This document shows positions 7,004-13,369 of a stretch of 15,306 nt of DNA, in pieces (the stretch's first letter is position 1; each line of letters opens with the position of its first letter). The notes beneath the pieces were generated by a model. The model was not told the origin of the DNA, searched no databases, and saw only the letters and a program-made list of their open reading frames with translations. Both the position numbers and the translations under genes were made by a program. Source of the DNA: Acidobacteriota bacterium (GTDB lineage Bacteria > Acidobacteriota > Holophagae > Thermotomaculales > Thermotomaculaceae); NCBI GenBank assembly GCA_027067895.1, contig JAMOUY010000035.1, forward strand, positions 1 to 15,306, written 5' to 3'.

Positions 7004-7026
7004 GGGGGAAGTCGGAGGACTGAGCC

Positions 7027-8130
7027 ATGAATAAAAAAGATTATTACGCCGTATTGGGGCTCCCTAAGGGGGCCTCAATACAGGACGTAAAAAAGGCATA
7101 TAAAAAATTGGCAAGAAAGTATCACCCGGATTTAAATCCGGGTGACAAACAGGCTGAGGAAAAGTTTAAAGAGATTTCCGAAGCCTATGCCGTACTTTCT
7201 GACCCGAAGAAAAAGGAACAGTATGACAAATACGGCTTTGTGGGAGACGGAAACTTCGGAGAAAACTTTAACTATCAGGATTTTCAGAATGTAAATGTTG
7301 ATTTTTCCGAAATTTTTTCAGATTTATTCGGAAACAGGGGAAAAACTCATTCTTACGGAGAGAATTTTTATGCTAATGCGCCTAAAAAAGGCGAGGATAT
7401 CCAGTATTCAATGAGAATTTCCTTTATGGATGCCGTTCACGGTTTAACAACAAAAATAAGGGTAAACAGAAGCAAGCCGTGCGATGCATGCGGCGGCACG
7501 GGAAAAATTCCTCTTTCATCGCCTCAGGTTTGTCCGAGGTGTAAAGGAACGGGAAGGGAGTCAAGCGGACTGCCTTTCTTCCATGTGGAAAAACCGTGTT
7601 CATTATGTGGCGGAAGCGGTAAGATAACCTTTACCAAGTGTTCCAAATGCAAAGGCACGGGAAGGATTCCGTTTACCGAAACCATTAAAGTGAGAATTCC
7701 AGCAGGTGTTGACAACGGTTCAAAAGTAAGGGTGCCGGGGAAAGGCGAAGCGGGAATTAACGGAGGCCCTCCGGGGGATTTATACATTGTAACTGTGGTT
7801 GAAGAGCATCCTATTTTTAAAAGACAAGGAGACAATATTTACATGAAACTCCCGATAACCTTTTCCGAAGCGGCGTTAGGCGCAAAGATAACAATACCGA
7901 CTATTTACGGTCCGACAACCGTTAAAATACCGCCTCAAACCCAATGCGGACAAAAAATAAGGGTGAGAGGCAAAGGAATAAAATCAAGACGCACGGGGCA
8001 AAACGGCGATATGTATCTTGAAATTGAGGTAAAAACTCCGTCTATTGTGGATACAAGGGTAAGGGAATTGATGAAAGAATTGGAAAAATACGAAGACAAA
8101 GAAGCAATCAGAGGGCATTTAAAGGTATAA
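7027..8130 (+). CDS. dnaJ: Chaperone protein DnaJ (type I Hsp40)
   Basis: This is a 367-residue Hsp40 co-chaperone that stimulates the DnaK ATPase and delivers substrates. The J domain occupies residues 1-70, with the essential HPD at 33-35 ([10 protein letters not shown]). The following linker (about 70-115) is Asn- and Phe-rich with motifs [10 protein letters not shown], and is poorer in Gly than a classical G/F region. Four CxxCxGxG zinc-binding repeats are intact: [24 protein letters not shown] and CSKCKGTG (about 150-210). Two C-terminal substrate-binding beta domains follow, with the usual [21 protein letters not shown] and GDMYLEIEV segments. The ATG has GGAGGA (7014-7019) 7 bases upstream. 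It lies 23 bases after dnaK with no terminator between them, so co-transcription is expected. Confidence 0.98.
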   Translation: MNKKDYYAVLGLPKGASIQDVKKAYKKLARKYHPDLNPGDKQAEEKFKEISEAYAVLSDPKKKEQYDKYGFVGDGNFGENFNYQDFQNVNVDFSEIFSDLFGNRGKTHSYGENFYANAPKKGEDIQYSMRISFMDAVHGLTTKIRVNRSKPCDACGGTGKIPLSSPQVCPRCKGTGRESSGLPFFHVEKPCSLCGGSGKITFTKCSKCKGTGRIPFTETIKVRIPAGVDNGSKVRVPGKGEAGINGGPPGDLYIVTVVEEHPIFKRQGDNIYMKLPITFSEAALGAKITIPTIYGPTTVKIPPQTQCGQKIRVRGKGIKSRRTGQNGDMYLEIEVKTPSIVDTRVRELMKELEKYEDKEAIRGHLKV

Positions 8131-8142
8131 AGGGGGTGGCTT

Positions 8143-8550
8143 ATGGCGAAAGACAAAAATAACGAACCTTATTACATGATTAGCGTGGTGGCTAAAATGT
8201 ACAATGTCCACCCTCAAACCCTCAGGCTTTACGAAAAACACGGTTTGCTTACTCCTTCAAGAACTGAGGGCAATACAAGGCTTTATTCCAAAAAAGACCT
8301 TGAAAGGCTTGAAATAATACTGAACCTTGCGAGGGATTTGGGGGTAAATCTTGCGGGAATTGAAATAATTCTCAACATGCGTGAAAAAATGGAACAGATG
8401 CAGAAAGAAATCAATCAGTTAACCCTTGCGTTGCAGAAAATTATTCTTGAACACGTTAAAAACGGAGAAGAAAAAATCAAAAATGCACTTGTAAAAATTC
8501 CTCGTTCGGGTATAGTTAAACTTGACATAGAAATGGATGAGAAAGAGTAG
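8143..8550 (+). CDS. hspR: HspR-type MerR-family heat-shock repressor
   Basis: This 135-residue protein has an N-terminal MerR winged helix-turn-helix (about 11-75): YMISVVAKMYNVHPQTLRLY, then EKHGLLTPSRTEGNTRLYS. The segment LARDLGVNLAGIEIIL is the hallmark of HspR within the MerR family. A coiled-coil dimer helix follows (about 78-110, REKMEQMQKEINQLTLALQK). The tail, ending IPRSGIVKLDIEMDEKE, has no cysteine-based effector site, as expected for HspR, which is not a metal sensor. HspR represses dnaK operons by binding HAIR elements and in actinobacteria uses DnaK as co-repressor. The candidate HAIR at 5025-5045 fits autoregulation. The gene starts 12 bases after dnaJ, with a GGGGGTGG ribosome-binding site. 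The family is confident. Co-repression by DnaK here is inference. Confidence 0.93.
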   Translation: MAKDKNNEPYYMISVVAKMYNVHPQTLRLYEKHGLLTPSRTEGNTRLYSKKDLERLEIILNLARDLGVNLAGIEIILNMREKMEQMQKEINQLTLALQKIILEHVKNGEEKIKNALVKIPRSGIVKLDIEMDEKE

Positions 8551-8555
8551 GGTGT

Positions 8556-9410
8556 ATGGCAAAAAAGTTTAAATATTTTGAGGAAGAAGAGGGTTTAAAG
8601 CAATATTTGAAACAAATAAATGAAATTCCTCCTATCACTCCGGAAGAAGAAAAAGAACTTGCAAAGAGAATAAAAGAGGGGGACGAAGAGGCTTTAAAAA
8701 AACTTGTTGAGGCAAATCTTAAATTTGTCGTCTCTGTTGCTAAAAAATACAGGGGCAGAGGCGTGCCTTTTATGGATTTGATTAACGAGGGCAATCTTGG
8801 CTTAATAGAGGCGGCAAAAAGGTTTGACCCCGACAAAAATGTGAAGTTTATAACCTATGCCGTTTGGTGGATTAAACAGGCGATACTTTCTGCCATTGCG
8901 GGACAAAGCGGTATTTTTAAAATATCGTACAAAACCTTTAATCTGCTAAACAATATAACCAAAAAATTTAACGAATTGCAAAAAGAGTTGCACAGAGACC
9001 CTACTTCAAAAGAACTTGCAAAAGCAATGGAGTTGGACGAGTTAGAGTTGAACTCTCTTTTAACCACTTATGGAGAACACAAATCGCTTGATGATTATAT
9101 TTCTTCCGATACGGACGATTTAAACTATGAGGACGTAATTGAGCAGGAAAGTGTTGATGATGCGGAAACGGAATTGATAAAAAAATCTTTTGTTGAGCAT
9201 TTGATGCAGTCGTTGTCTGTCTTGAACAACAGGGAAAGAGAAGTTCTTGTTCACAGATTCGGGCTTGACGGAGAAAAGCCTAAAACTTTGCAGGAAATAG
9301 GCAAACTTCTCGGATTGTCAAGGGAAAGGGTAAGACAGATTGAAAAGGCTGCGCTTGAAAAAATCAGAAGGTCAAGGTTTAAAAATATCCTTAAAAGTTA
9401 CTTAAATTAA
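8556..9410 (+). CDS. RpoD/SigA-like sigma-70 factor (alternative, operon with hspR)
   Basis: This 284-residue sigma-70 factor has regions 1.2 to 4.2 but lacks region 1.1 and the non-conserved insert of the primary sigma. Region 1.2 is about 11-40 (LKQYLKQINEIPPITPEEE). Region 2 is about 46-115 (VEANLKFVVSVAKKYRGRG, DLINEGNLGLIEAAKRFDP, FITYAVWWIKQAI). Region 3 is about 120-195 and region 4 about 215-272 (LNNREREVLVHRFGLDGE, TLQEIGKLLGLSRERVRQIE). The stretch after region 2.4 reads GQSGIFKISYKTFNLLNN, where primary sigmas have a segment like RTIRIPVHM, so promoter preference may differ. It has no RpoH box, so I do not call it RpoH. It begins 5 bases after hspR with a weak AGGGTG site and is probably translationally coupled. 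A stress-response role is inferred from the operon. Its stop overlaps the convergent permease gene. Confidence 0.9.
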   Translation: MAKKFKYFEEEEGLKQYLKQINEIPPITPEEEKELAKRIKEGDEEALKKLVEANLKFVVSVAKKYRGRGVPFMDLINEGNLGLIEAAKRFDPDKNVKFITYAVWWIKQAILSAIAGQSGIFKISYKTFNLLNNITKKFNELQKELHRDPTSKELAKAMELDELELNSLLTTYGEHKSLDDYISSDTDDLNYEDVIEQESVDDAETELIKKSFVEHLMQSLSVLNNREREVLVHRFGLDGEKPKTLQEIGKLLGLSRERVRQIEKAALEKIRRSRFKNILKSYLN

Positions 9411-10201
9411 TCAGCCTTTTTGAAAAAAGCGGAAACAAAATAAACTATTGCCCCCAAAGAAACTATTGTTGCGCCTGTGGGAAGGTCCAGTTTGTAACTG
9501 AGATAAAATCCCGCAAAAAAGATTAAAAGATTTAGAACAATAGCCCAGAAAATTACTTTTTTGTAATTGTCAAAAAAAAGCATGGTAATTGCGGAAGGGA
9601 TAATCAAAAAAGCCGAAACCAAGATTATTCCTATCAATTTAATGCTGAAAACAATCACGAGGGAAAGTATCAAAACAATTGTGTTTTCAAACAACTCAAC
9701 AGGAAGCCCGGATGCCTTTGCAACCGTTTTGTCAAAGGTTATGAATAAAATTTCTTTGAAAAACAGGTAAAACAAAATGATAATCACACTCATTAAAACA
9801 CCGAGGGCAACTATATCTGTTTTTGTAATTCCAAGTATACTTCCGAAAAGGTATGACATTATGTCAAAAGTGTAGTCCTGTTTAAGCGAAATAAAAATAA
9901 CGCCCAAAGCCATTGTAAAGGCAAAAAGTATGCCTATTACGGTGTCGTATTCGGATTTTTCACCGTAAAGAGAAATTAAATAGCCCACGACTATGCAGAA
10001 GAAAATTGCGGTTGTATAGGGGTTTGTGCCTAAAAGTATTCCGAGCGCAACTCCGCCGAATGCTGCGTGGGAAATTCCCACAGTTAGAAAAGAAAGCCTT
10101 TTCATTACCACAAAAAAAGAAAGAAAGCCGAAAAGAATGCTTATAATTGTGCCTGCAAGCAGCGCATTTTTTACAAATTCGTATTGAAGCAAATCAATCA
10201 T
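9407..10201 (-). CDS. Zinc/manganese-type ABC transporter permease (ZnuB/MntB family)
   Basis: This 264-residue integral membrane permease of the ABC-3 (cluster 9 metal) family has about eight hydrophobic segments and forms the channel of the importer. Recognisable are the conserved early segment SFFVVMKRLSFLTVGISHAAFGGVALG, with the His-Ala of SHAAFGG, and the later GIILVSAFLIIPSAITML, both typical of ZnuB/TroC-type proteins. The start is the ATG at 10201, preceded by a G-run (10205-10210). A frame open 63 bases further upstream would run through the ATPase gene and is rejected. The start overlaps the ATPase stop by 8 bases, so translational coupling is likely. It is the last gene of the binding protein-ATPase-permease operon. 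Zn versus Mn cannot be decided from this protein. Confidence 0.93.
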   Translation of the reverse strand: MIDLLQYEFVKNALLAGTIISILFGFLSFFVVMKRLSFLTVGISHAAFGGVALGILLGTNPYTTAIFFCIVVGYLISLYGEKSEYDTVIGILFAFTMALGVIFISLKQDYTFDIMSYLFGSILGITKTDIVALGVLMSVIIILFYLFFKEILFITFDKTVAKASGLPVELFENTIVLILSLVIVFSIKLIGIILVSAFLIIPSAITMLFFDNYKKVIFWAIVLNLLIFFAGFYLSYKLDLPTGATIVSLGAIVYFVSAFFKKAD

Positions 10202-10973
10202 CTTCCCCCCTTTGGCACCCCTTGCAGTGTTGGTCGTGAACAAGAATTTGAATGTTTGTACCAAAAACCTTTTTTAAAACGTCTTCCGGGATAGGGTTAC
10301 CGCTTTTTCCGTGGTAATGGATTGTTTTGTTAAGGCATGCGATTTTGTCAACAAATGTTGAAACAACGCCTATATCGTGGGAAACCATAAGTATTGCCAT
10401 ATTTTTTGTGTCCCTTATGTTTACAAGGGTTTTGTAAAAATCTTCCTGAGCAACAATGTCAAGCCCTGTTGAAGGCTCGTCAAGGATAAGAATTTTTGGT
10501 TCCATTGCGAGTGCCCTTGCTATAAAAACCCTCTGTCTCTGTCCGCCGGAAAGTTTATTTATGTTTTCGTCTTTCAGATGTTCCATTTTTACTATTTTCA
10601 GGCATTCTAAAACAATTTCCCTGTCTTTCTCGGACGGTTTTTTAAAAAAGCCGAGTTTCGGATATCTTCCCATCATAACGGTTTCAAAAACGGAAATAGG
10701 GAAGTTTTTCGCGGTTTGTTCTTTTTGGGGAAGATATCCTATCTGTTTTTTGTCAACCTCTTTCGGCGGTTTTCCGAGGATTTCAACTTTTCCTTTTGTG
10801 TAATCCTTTAAGCCGAGTATCACTTTCAAAAGCGTTGTTTTTCCCCCGCCGTTGGGTCCGACTATTGACACTATTTCCCTTTTGTTAACTTCCAGAAAGA
10901 TATTTTCAAGAACAACTTTGTTTTTGTATCTTACTTCAAGGTCTTCAATAAGAATGTATGGCTTTTCCTTCAT
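10194..10973 (-). CDS. Zinc/manganese-type ABC transporter ATP-binding protein (ZnuC family)
   Basis: This 259-residue cytoplasmic ATPase powers the metal importer. It has Walker A GPNGGGKT (39-46), Q-loop Gln83 in YLPQKEQ, the ABC signature LSGGQRQRV (141-149), Walker B ILILDE (161-166), D-loop STGLD and switch His199 (VSHD). The order is complete, so the protein should hydrolyse ATP. The C-terminal tail carries several possible metal ligands: IHYHG (His219, His221) and HDQHCKGC (His246, His249, Cys250, Cys253). A His-rich tail is common in this family, but the Cys pair is less usual. The ATG overlaps the stop of the binding-protein gene in an ATGA arrangement, and the 3' end overlaps the permease start. 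Confidence 0.95.
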   Translation of the reverse strand: MKEKPYILIEDLEVRYKNKVVLENIFLEVNKREIVSIVGPNGGGKTTLLKVILGLKDYTKGKVEILGKPPKEVDKKQIGYLPQKEQTAKNFPISVFETVMMGRYPKLGFFKKPSEKDREIVLECLKIVKMEHLKDENINKLSGGQRQRVFIARALAMEPKILILDEPSTGLDIVAQEDFYKTLVNIRDTKNMAILMVSHDIGVVSTFVDKIACLNKTIHYHGKSGNPIPEDVLKKVFGTNIQILVHDQHCKGCQRGEDD

Positions 10974-11785
10974 CTGCTTAGTGCCTGATAAATCCTTTCA
11001 CAGTTAAAAATCATAAGGTTAAGATAGGTGTTTCTATCCTTGCTATTCGGGTCTCCGATAGGGTCGAGTTCAACCACTTTAAGGTTTAATTCTCTTTTGT
11101 AAATATCAATAATTTTGTCTTTTGTACCTATTCTGCAAAGCAAAGCGTCTGCTCCGAATTTTTTTCCTCTTTCAAGTATTTCCGTAAGTTGTTGAATTTT
11201 AACTCTCTTACTCTCTCCGGTATAAATTACACCTATGGTTTTCAGTTTTAAATCAATTGCAAGGTATTCCCAAGCCGGATGGTATTGAATTATGTTTTTT
11301 GAATTTAATTTTGAAAATTTATCAAGGTAAACCTTGTAAACTTCGTTAATTTCCCTTGCGTATTCCCTTGCGTTTTTTTCGTAAAAGTGAAGATTCTTTT
11401 TGTCAAGTTTTACAAAAATTCGTTTTGTTGTCGTAATAATGCTGTAAGATTTTCTGAAAGAAAGCCAGATATGTGGATTGGCAGGCCTTTTCAAAATATA
11501 GTAAACCTTTGCGTCTTTTTTCAGAAACTTTTCCATCCATCCGTCAAACTGCTTTGAAATTCCGATAAAAATATCGGCGTCCGCTATCATTTTTGCCTGT
11601 TTGGGGGTTGGCTCGAATGTATGGGGATTTGCATTGACGGGGATTGCAAATTTAACCTCCGCTTTATCCTTTACAATATTGGAAACAATGTCTGCAACGG
11701 GGAATATTGAGGTAATAACCTTTGTTTTTGCAAAACCCCCCGTTGTCATTAAAGCGATTAAGAAACACATTAAAATCCTTTTCAT
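10970..11785 (-). CDS. Metal-binding substrate-binding protein of a Zn/Mn ABC importer (ZnuA/TroA family)
   Basis: This 271-residue exported cluster A-I (cluster 9) binding protein captures the metal ion for the permease. It has a signal peptide with a short basic start and hydrophobic core (MKRILMCFLIALM), probably cleaved after GGFA (Ala19). No lipobox is present, so it should be periplasmic, consistent with a Gram-negative cell. The expected ligands are visible: His55 (NPHTFEP), His105 (NPHIWLS), His169 (QYHPAWEYL) and Asp241 (ELDPIGD). The loop between the first two ligands is short and lacks the His-rich insert of many ZnuA proteins, so Zn or Mn are both possible. The start is the ATG at 11785 with GGAGGG 4 bases upstream. 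A TTG ten codons further upstream would include that ribosome-binding site and is rejected. It is the first gene of the importer operon. Confidence 0.93.
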   Translation of the reverse strand: MKRILMCFLIALMTTGGFAKTKVITSIFPVADIVSNIVKDKAEVKFAIPVNANPHTFEPTPKQAKMIADADIFIGISKQFDGWMEKFLKKDAKVYYILKRPANPHIWLSFRKSYSIITTTKRIFVKLDKKNLHFYEKNAREYAREINEVYKVYLDKFSKLNSKNIIQYHPAWEYLAIDLKLKTIGVIYTGESKRVKIQQLTEILERGKKFGADALLCRIGTKDKIIDIYKRELNLKVVELDPIGDPNSKDRNTYLNLMIFNCERIYQALSR

Positions 11786-11789
11786 TTTT

Positions 11790-11795
11790 CCCTCC
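11790..11795 (-). promoter_or_regulatory. Ribosome binding site that fixes the ZnuA-like start
   Basis: GGAGGG on the minus strand lies 4 bases before the ATG at 11785. It supports this start over the upstream TTG at 11815. Confidence 0.8.
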
Positions 11796-11818
11796 GAAAA
11801 CTTTATTTTTCTCAAATC

Positions 11819-11827
11819 ATTATACCA
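11819..11827 (-). promoter_or_regulatory. Extended -10 promoter of the metal ABC importer operon
   Basis: On the minus strand TGGTATAAT (11827-11819) is a perfect extended -10 lying 33 bases before the chosen ATG. No good -35 is seen; extended -10 promoters can work without one. Its upstream region overlaps the divergent plsY promoter. I see no recognisable Zur or MntR box. Confidence 0.6.
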
Positions 11828-11843
11828 AACTGCAAAGTTAAAG

Positions 11844-11849
11844 TATAAT
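11844..11849 (+). promoter_or_regulatory. -10 element of plsY, implying a near-leaderless mRNA
   Basis: A perfect TATAAT ends 10 bases before the plsY ATG. Transcription from it would start about 3-6 bases upstream of the start codon. No good -35 is present at 16-18 bases. Confidence 0.5.
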
Positions 11850-11859
11850 TTACAATGCT

Positions 11860-12456
11860 ATGGACGTAATGGTTGGCATTTTGGTTGCTTACATTTTAGG
11901 CTCAATCCCTTTTTGCTTTGTTTTGGGAAAATTGTGCCGTGGGATTGATTTGAGAAAAGAGGGAAGCGGAAATGTAGGCGCTACAAACCTTTACAGGCTT
12001 TGCGGACTGAAATTTGCGTTTGCGGGATTTATCCTTGACTTTTTTAAAGGGTATTTTGCCCTTTTTCTGATAAAAAATTTTCTAACCGCAGGCGGTTTGC
12101 TTATTCTTTTTTCCGCTGTTGCCGTTATTTTAGGCCATGTTTTTCCCGTTTTTCTAAAATTTAAAGGCGGAAAAGGGGTAAGCACGGCGGCAGGCGTTTT
12201 GTTTTTCCTTGATTACAGGATTTTTCTCATTTCCCTTGCGGTTTTTATCCTTGTTTTTCTGGCGACAAAGATAGTATCCCTTTCTTCCGTTGCTTCCACT
12301 TTTTCCCTTGTTGTTTCTGCGGTTGTTTTTTACTTCTTTTTCGGGCTTTCTCCGGAAAAAACCATATTTTTTGCGTGCGTGGGTGTGTTGATTATTGTTT
12401 TTCACAGGGAAAACATAAAAAGGCTTTTTGAAAAAAGGGAAAAGAAAATTTTATGA
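11860..12456 (+). CDS. plsY: Acyl-phosphate:glycerol-3-phosphate acyltransferase PlsY
   Basis: This 198-residue inner-membrane enzyme transfers an acyl group from acyl-phosphate to glycerol-3-phosphate, the first step of phospholipid synthesis. The family motifs are all visible: GSIPF near the start, EGSGNVGATNLYR (34-46), DFFKGYFAL (60-68), GHVFPVFLKFKGGKGVSTAAG (92-112) and FHRENIKRL near the C-terminus. There are about five to seven hydrophobic segments, and length is typical. The ATG at 11860 has no Shine-Dalgarno, and the next ATG (11869) has none either. A TATAAT 10 bases upstream suggests a leaderless message. The stop overlaps the start of the EamA transporter gene by 4 bases (ATGA), so those two genes form an operon. 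Its partner PlsX is not in the window. Confidence 0.95.
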   Translation: MDVMVGILVAYILGSIPFCFVLGKLCRGIDLRKEGSGNVGATNLYRLCGLKFAFAGFILDFFKGYFALFLIKNFLTAGGLLILFSAVAVILGHVFPVFLKFKGGKGVSTAAGVLFFLDYRIFLISLAVFILVFLATKIVSLSSVASTFSLVVSAVVFYFFFGLSPEKTIFFACVGVLIIVFHRENIKRLFEKREKKIL

Positions 12457-13337
12457 ACAACAGGACAAAGGCTTTCTGGTGGATGGTTGCCGCTTCTTTT
12501 TTCTATGCCATGCTTGCGGTTGATTTCAAATTCCTTGCAAAAAGGTATCCGGTTTTTGAAATGATTTTTGCAAGAAACTTTACCGCGTTTATATTTGTCG
12601 GATTTTACATGATTGCAAGGGGAATAAAAACCTTTAAATTCACCAATTTCAAACTTTTAACCGCAAGGGGGATATTCGGCACCTTTGCCGCATTGTTTTA
12701 CTTTTATTCCCTTTCGGTTTTGCCTGTTGCAACGGTTATAACAATCCACAAAACCGCGCCGTTTTTCATAATAATCCTGTCTTGGATTTTTCTGAAAGAA
12801 AAAAGTTCCCGTTATAAATTTATTGCGTTTTTCATAGCCTTTACCGGAATACTTCTTATTTTTAAACCCGGATACAATTCGGGAAGATACTTTTACCTGT
12901 TTCTTCCGGTTTTTTCCGCAATTTTCTCTGCAATATCCCACACAATTGTAAGAAAGTTGGGCGAAACAAACGAACCTGTTGTAATTGTTGTTTTCTTTTT
13001 CTTTGTTTCAAACTTTATTCTCGCACCCTTAATGATTTATCAGGGAATAAAACTTCCTGACAACGTTTTTCACTGGTTTCTGGTTGCTTTGCTTGGGGTT
13101 TTTACAGGCGCGGCGCAGATTACAATGACAAAGTCTTACTCTCTGACAAAGGCGGGAGAGGCAAGTTTGTACTCTTACATAAACATTCCCTTTGCCGTTT
13201 TGCTTGCATATCTTGTATTCGGTGAAATTCCCGACAAAATCTCATTTATGGGAATTCTTCTTGTAATCTATGCCGCATTTGTAAATTACAGGGAAAGGAT
13301 ATTCTTTTGGGCGGGAAAACAAAAAAAGGCTTCCTGA
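12453..13337 (+). CDS. EamA-family (drug/metabolite superfamily) membrane transporter
   Basis: This 294-residue membrane protein has about ten predicted transmembrane helices arranged as two EamA repeats, each of about 140 residues. The first repeat contains ARNFTAFIFVGFYM and LPVATVITIHKTAPFFIIIL followed by SWIFLKE. The second repeat contains the matching GEASLYSYINIPFAVLLAY and LVFGEIPD. These halves are the usual marker of the family, which exports or takes up metabolites such as amino acids or nucleotide sugars. Sequence alone does not give the substrate. The start overlaps plsY in an ATGA junction. The last codons (GKQKKAS, stop) coincide with a terminator for the opposite-strand helicase gene, and the stop codon itself forms the loop of that hairpin. 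Confidence 0.93.
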   Translation: MNNRTKAFWWMVAASFFYAMLAVDFKFLAKRYPVFEMIFARNFTAFIFVGFYMIARGIKTFKFTNFKLLTARGIFGTFAALFYFYSLSVLPVATVITIHKTAPFFIIILSWIFLKEKSSRYKFIAFFIAFTGILLIFKPGYNSGRYFYLFLPVFSAIFSAISHTIVRKLGETNEPVVIVVFFFFVSNFILAPLMIYQGIKLPDNVFHWFLVALLGVFTGAAQITMTKSYSLTKAGEASLYSYINIPFAVLLAYLVFGEIPDKISFMGILLVIYAAFVNYRERIFFWAGKQKKAS

Positions 13338-13344
13338 GGAAGCC
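13321..13344 (-). terminator. Rho-independent terminator of the DEAD-box helicase gene, inside the EamA transporter 3' end
   Basis: A perfect 7-bp stem, GGCTTCC (13328-13334) with GGAAGCC (13338-13344), encloses a 3-base loop. On the minus strand it is followed by seven T (13327-13321), a classic intrinsic terminator 26 bases after the helicase stop. On the plus strand no U-run follows directly, so termination of plsY-EamA transcripts here would be weaker. Confidence 0.88.
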
Positions 13345-13369
13345 CTGATTATTTAGCAATTTTTTGTTT

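Noticed and set aside
10202..10264. Longer permease starting inside the ATPase gene
   Set aside because: The added residues are the out-of-frame shadow of the ATPase C-terminus. The ATG at 10201 begins a normal family N-terminus.
11786..11815. Longer binding protein starting at TTG 11815
   Set aside because: It would place a charged stretch in front of the signal peptide and would translate the GGAGGG site. The ATG at 11785 is better.
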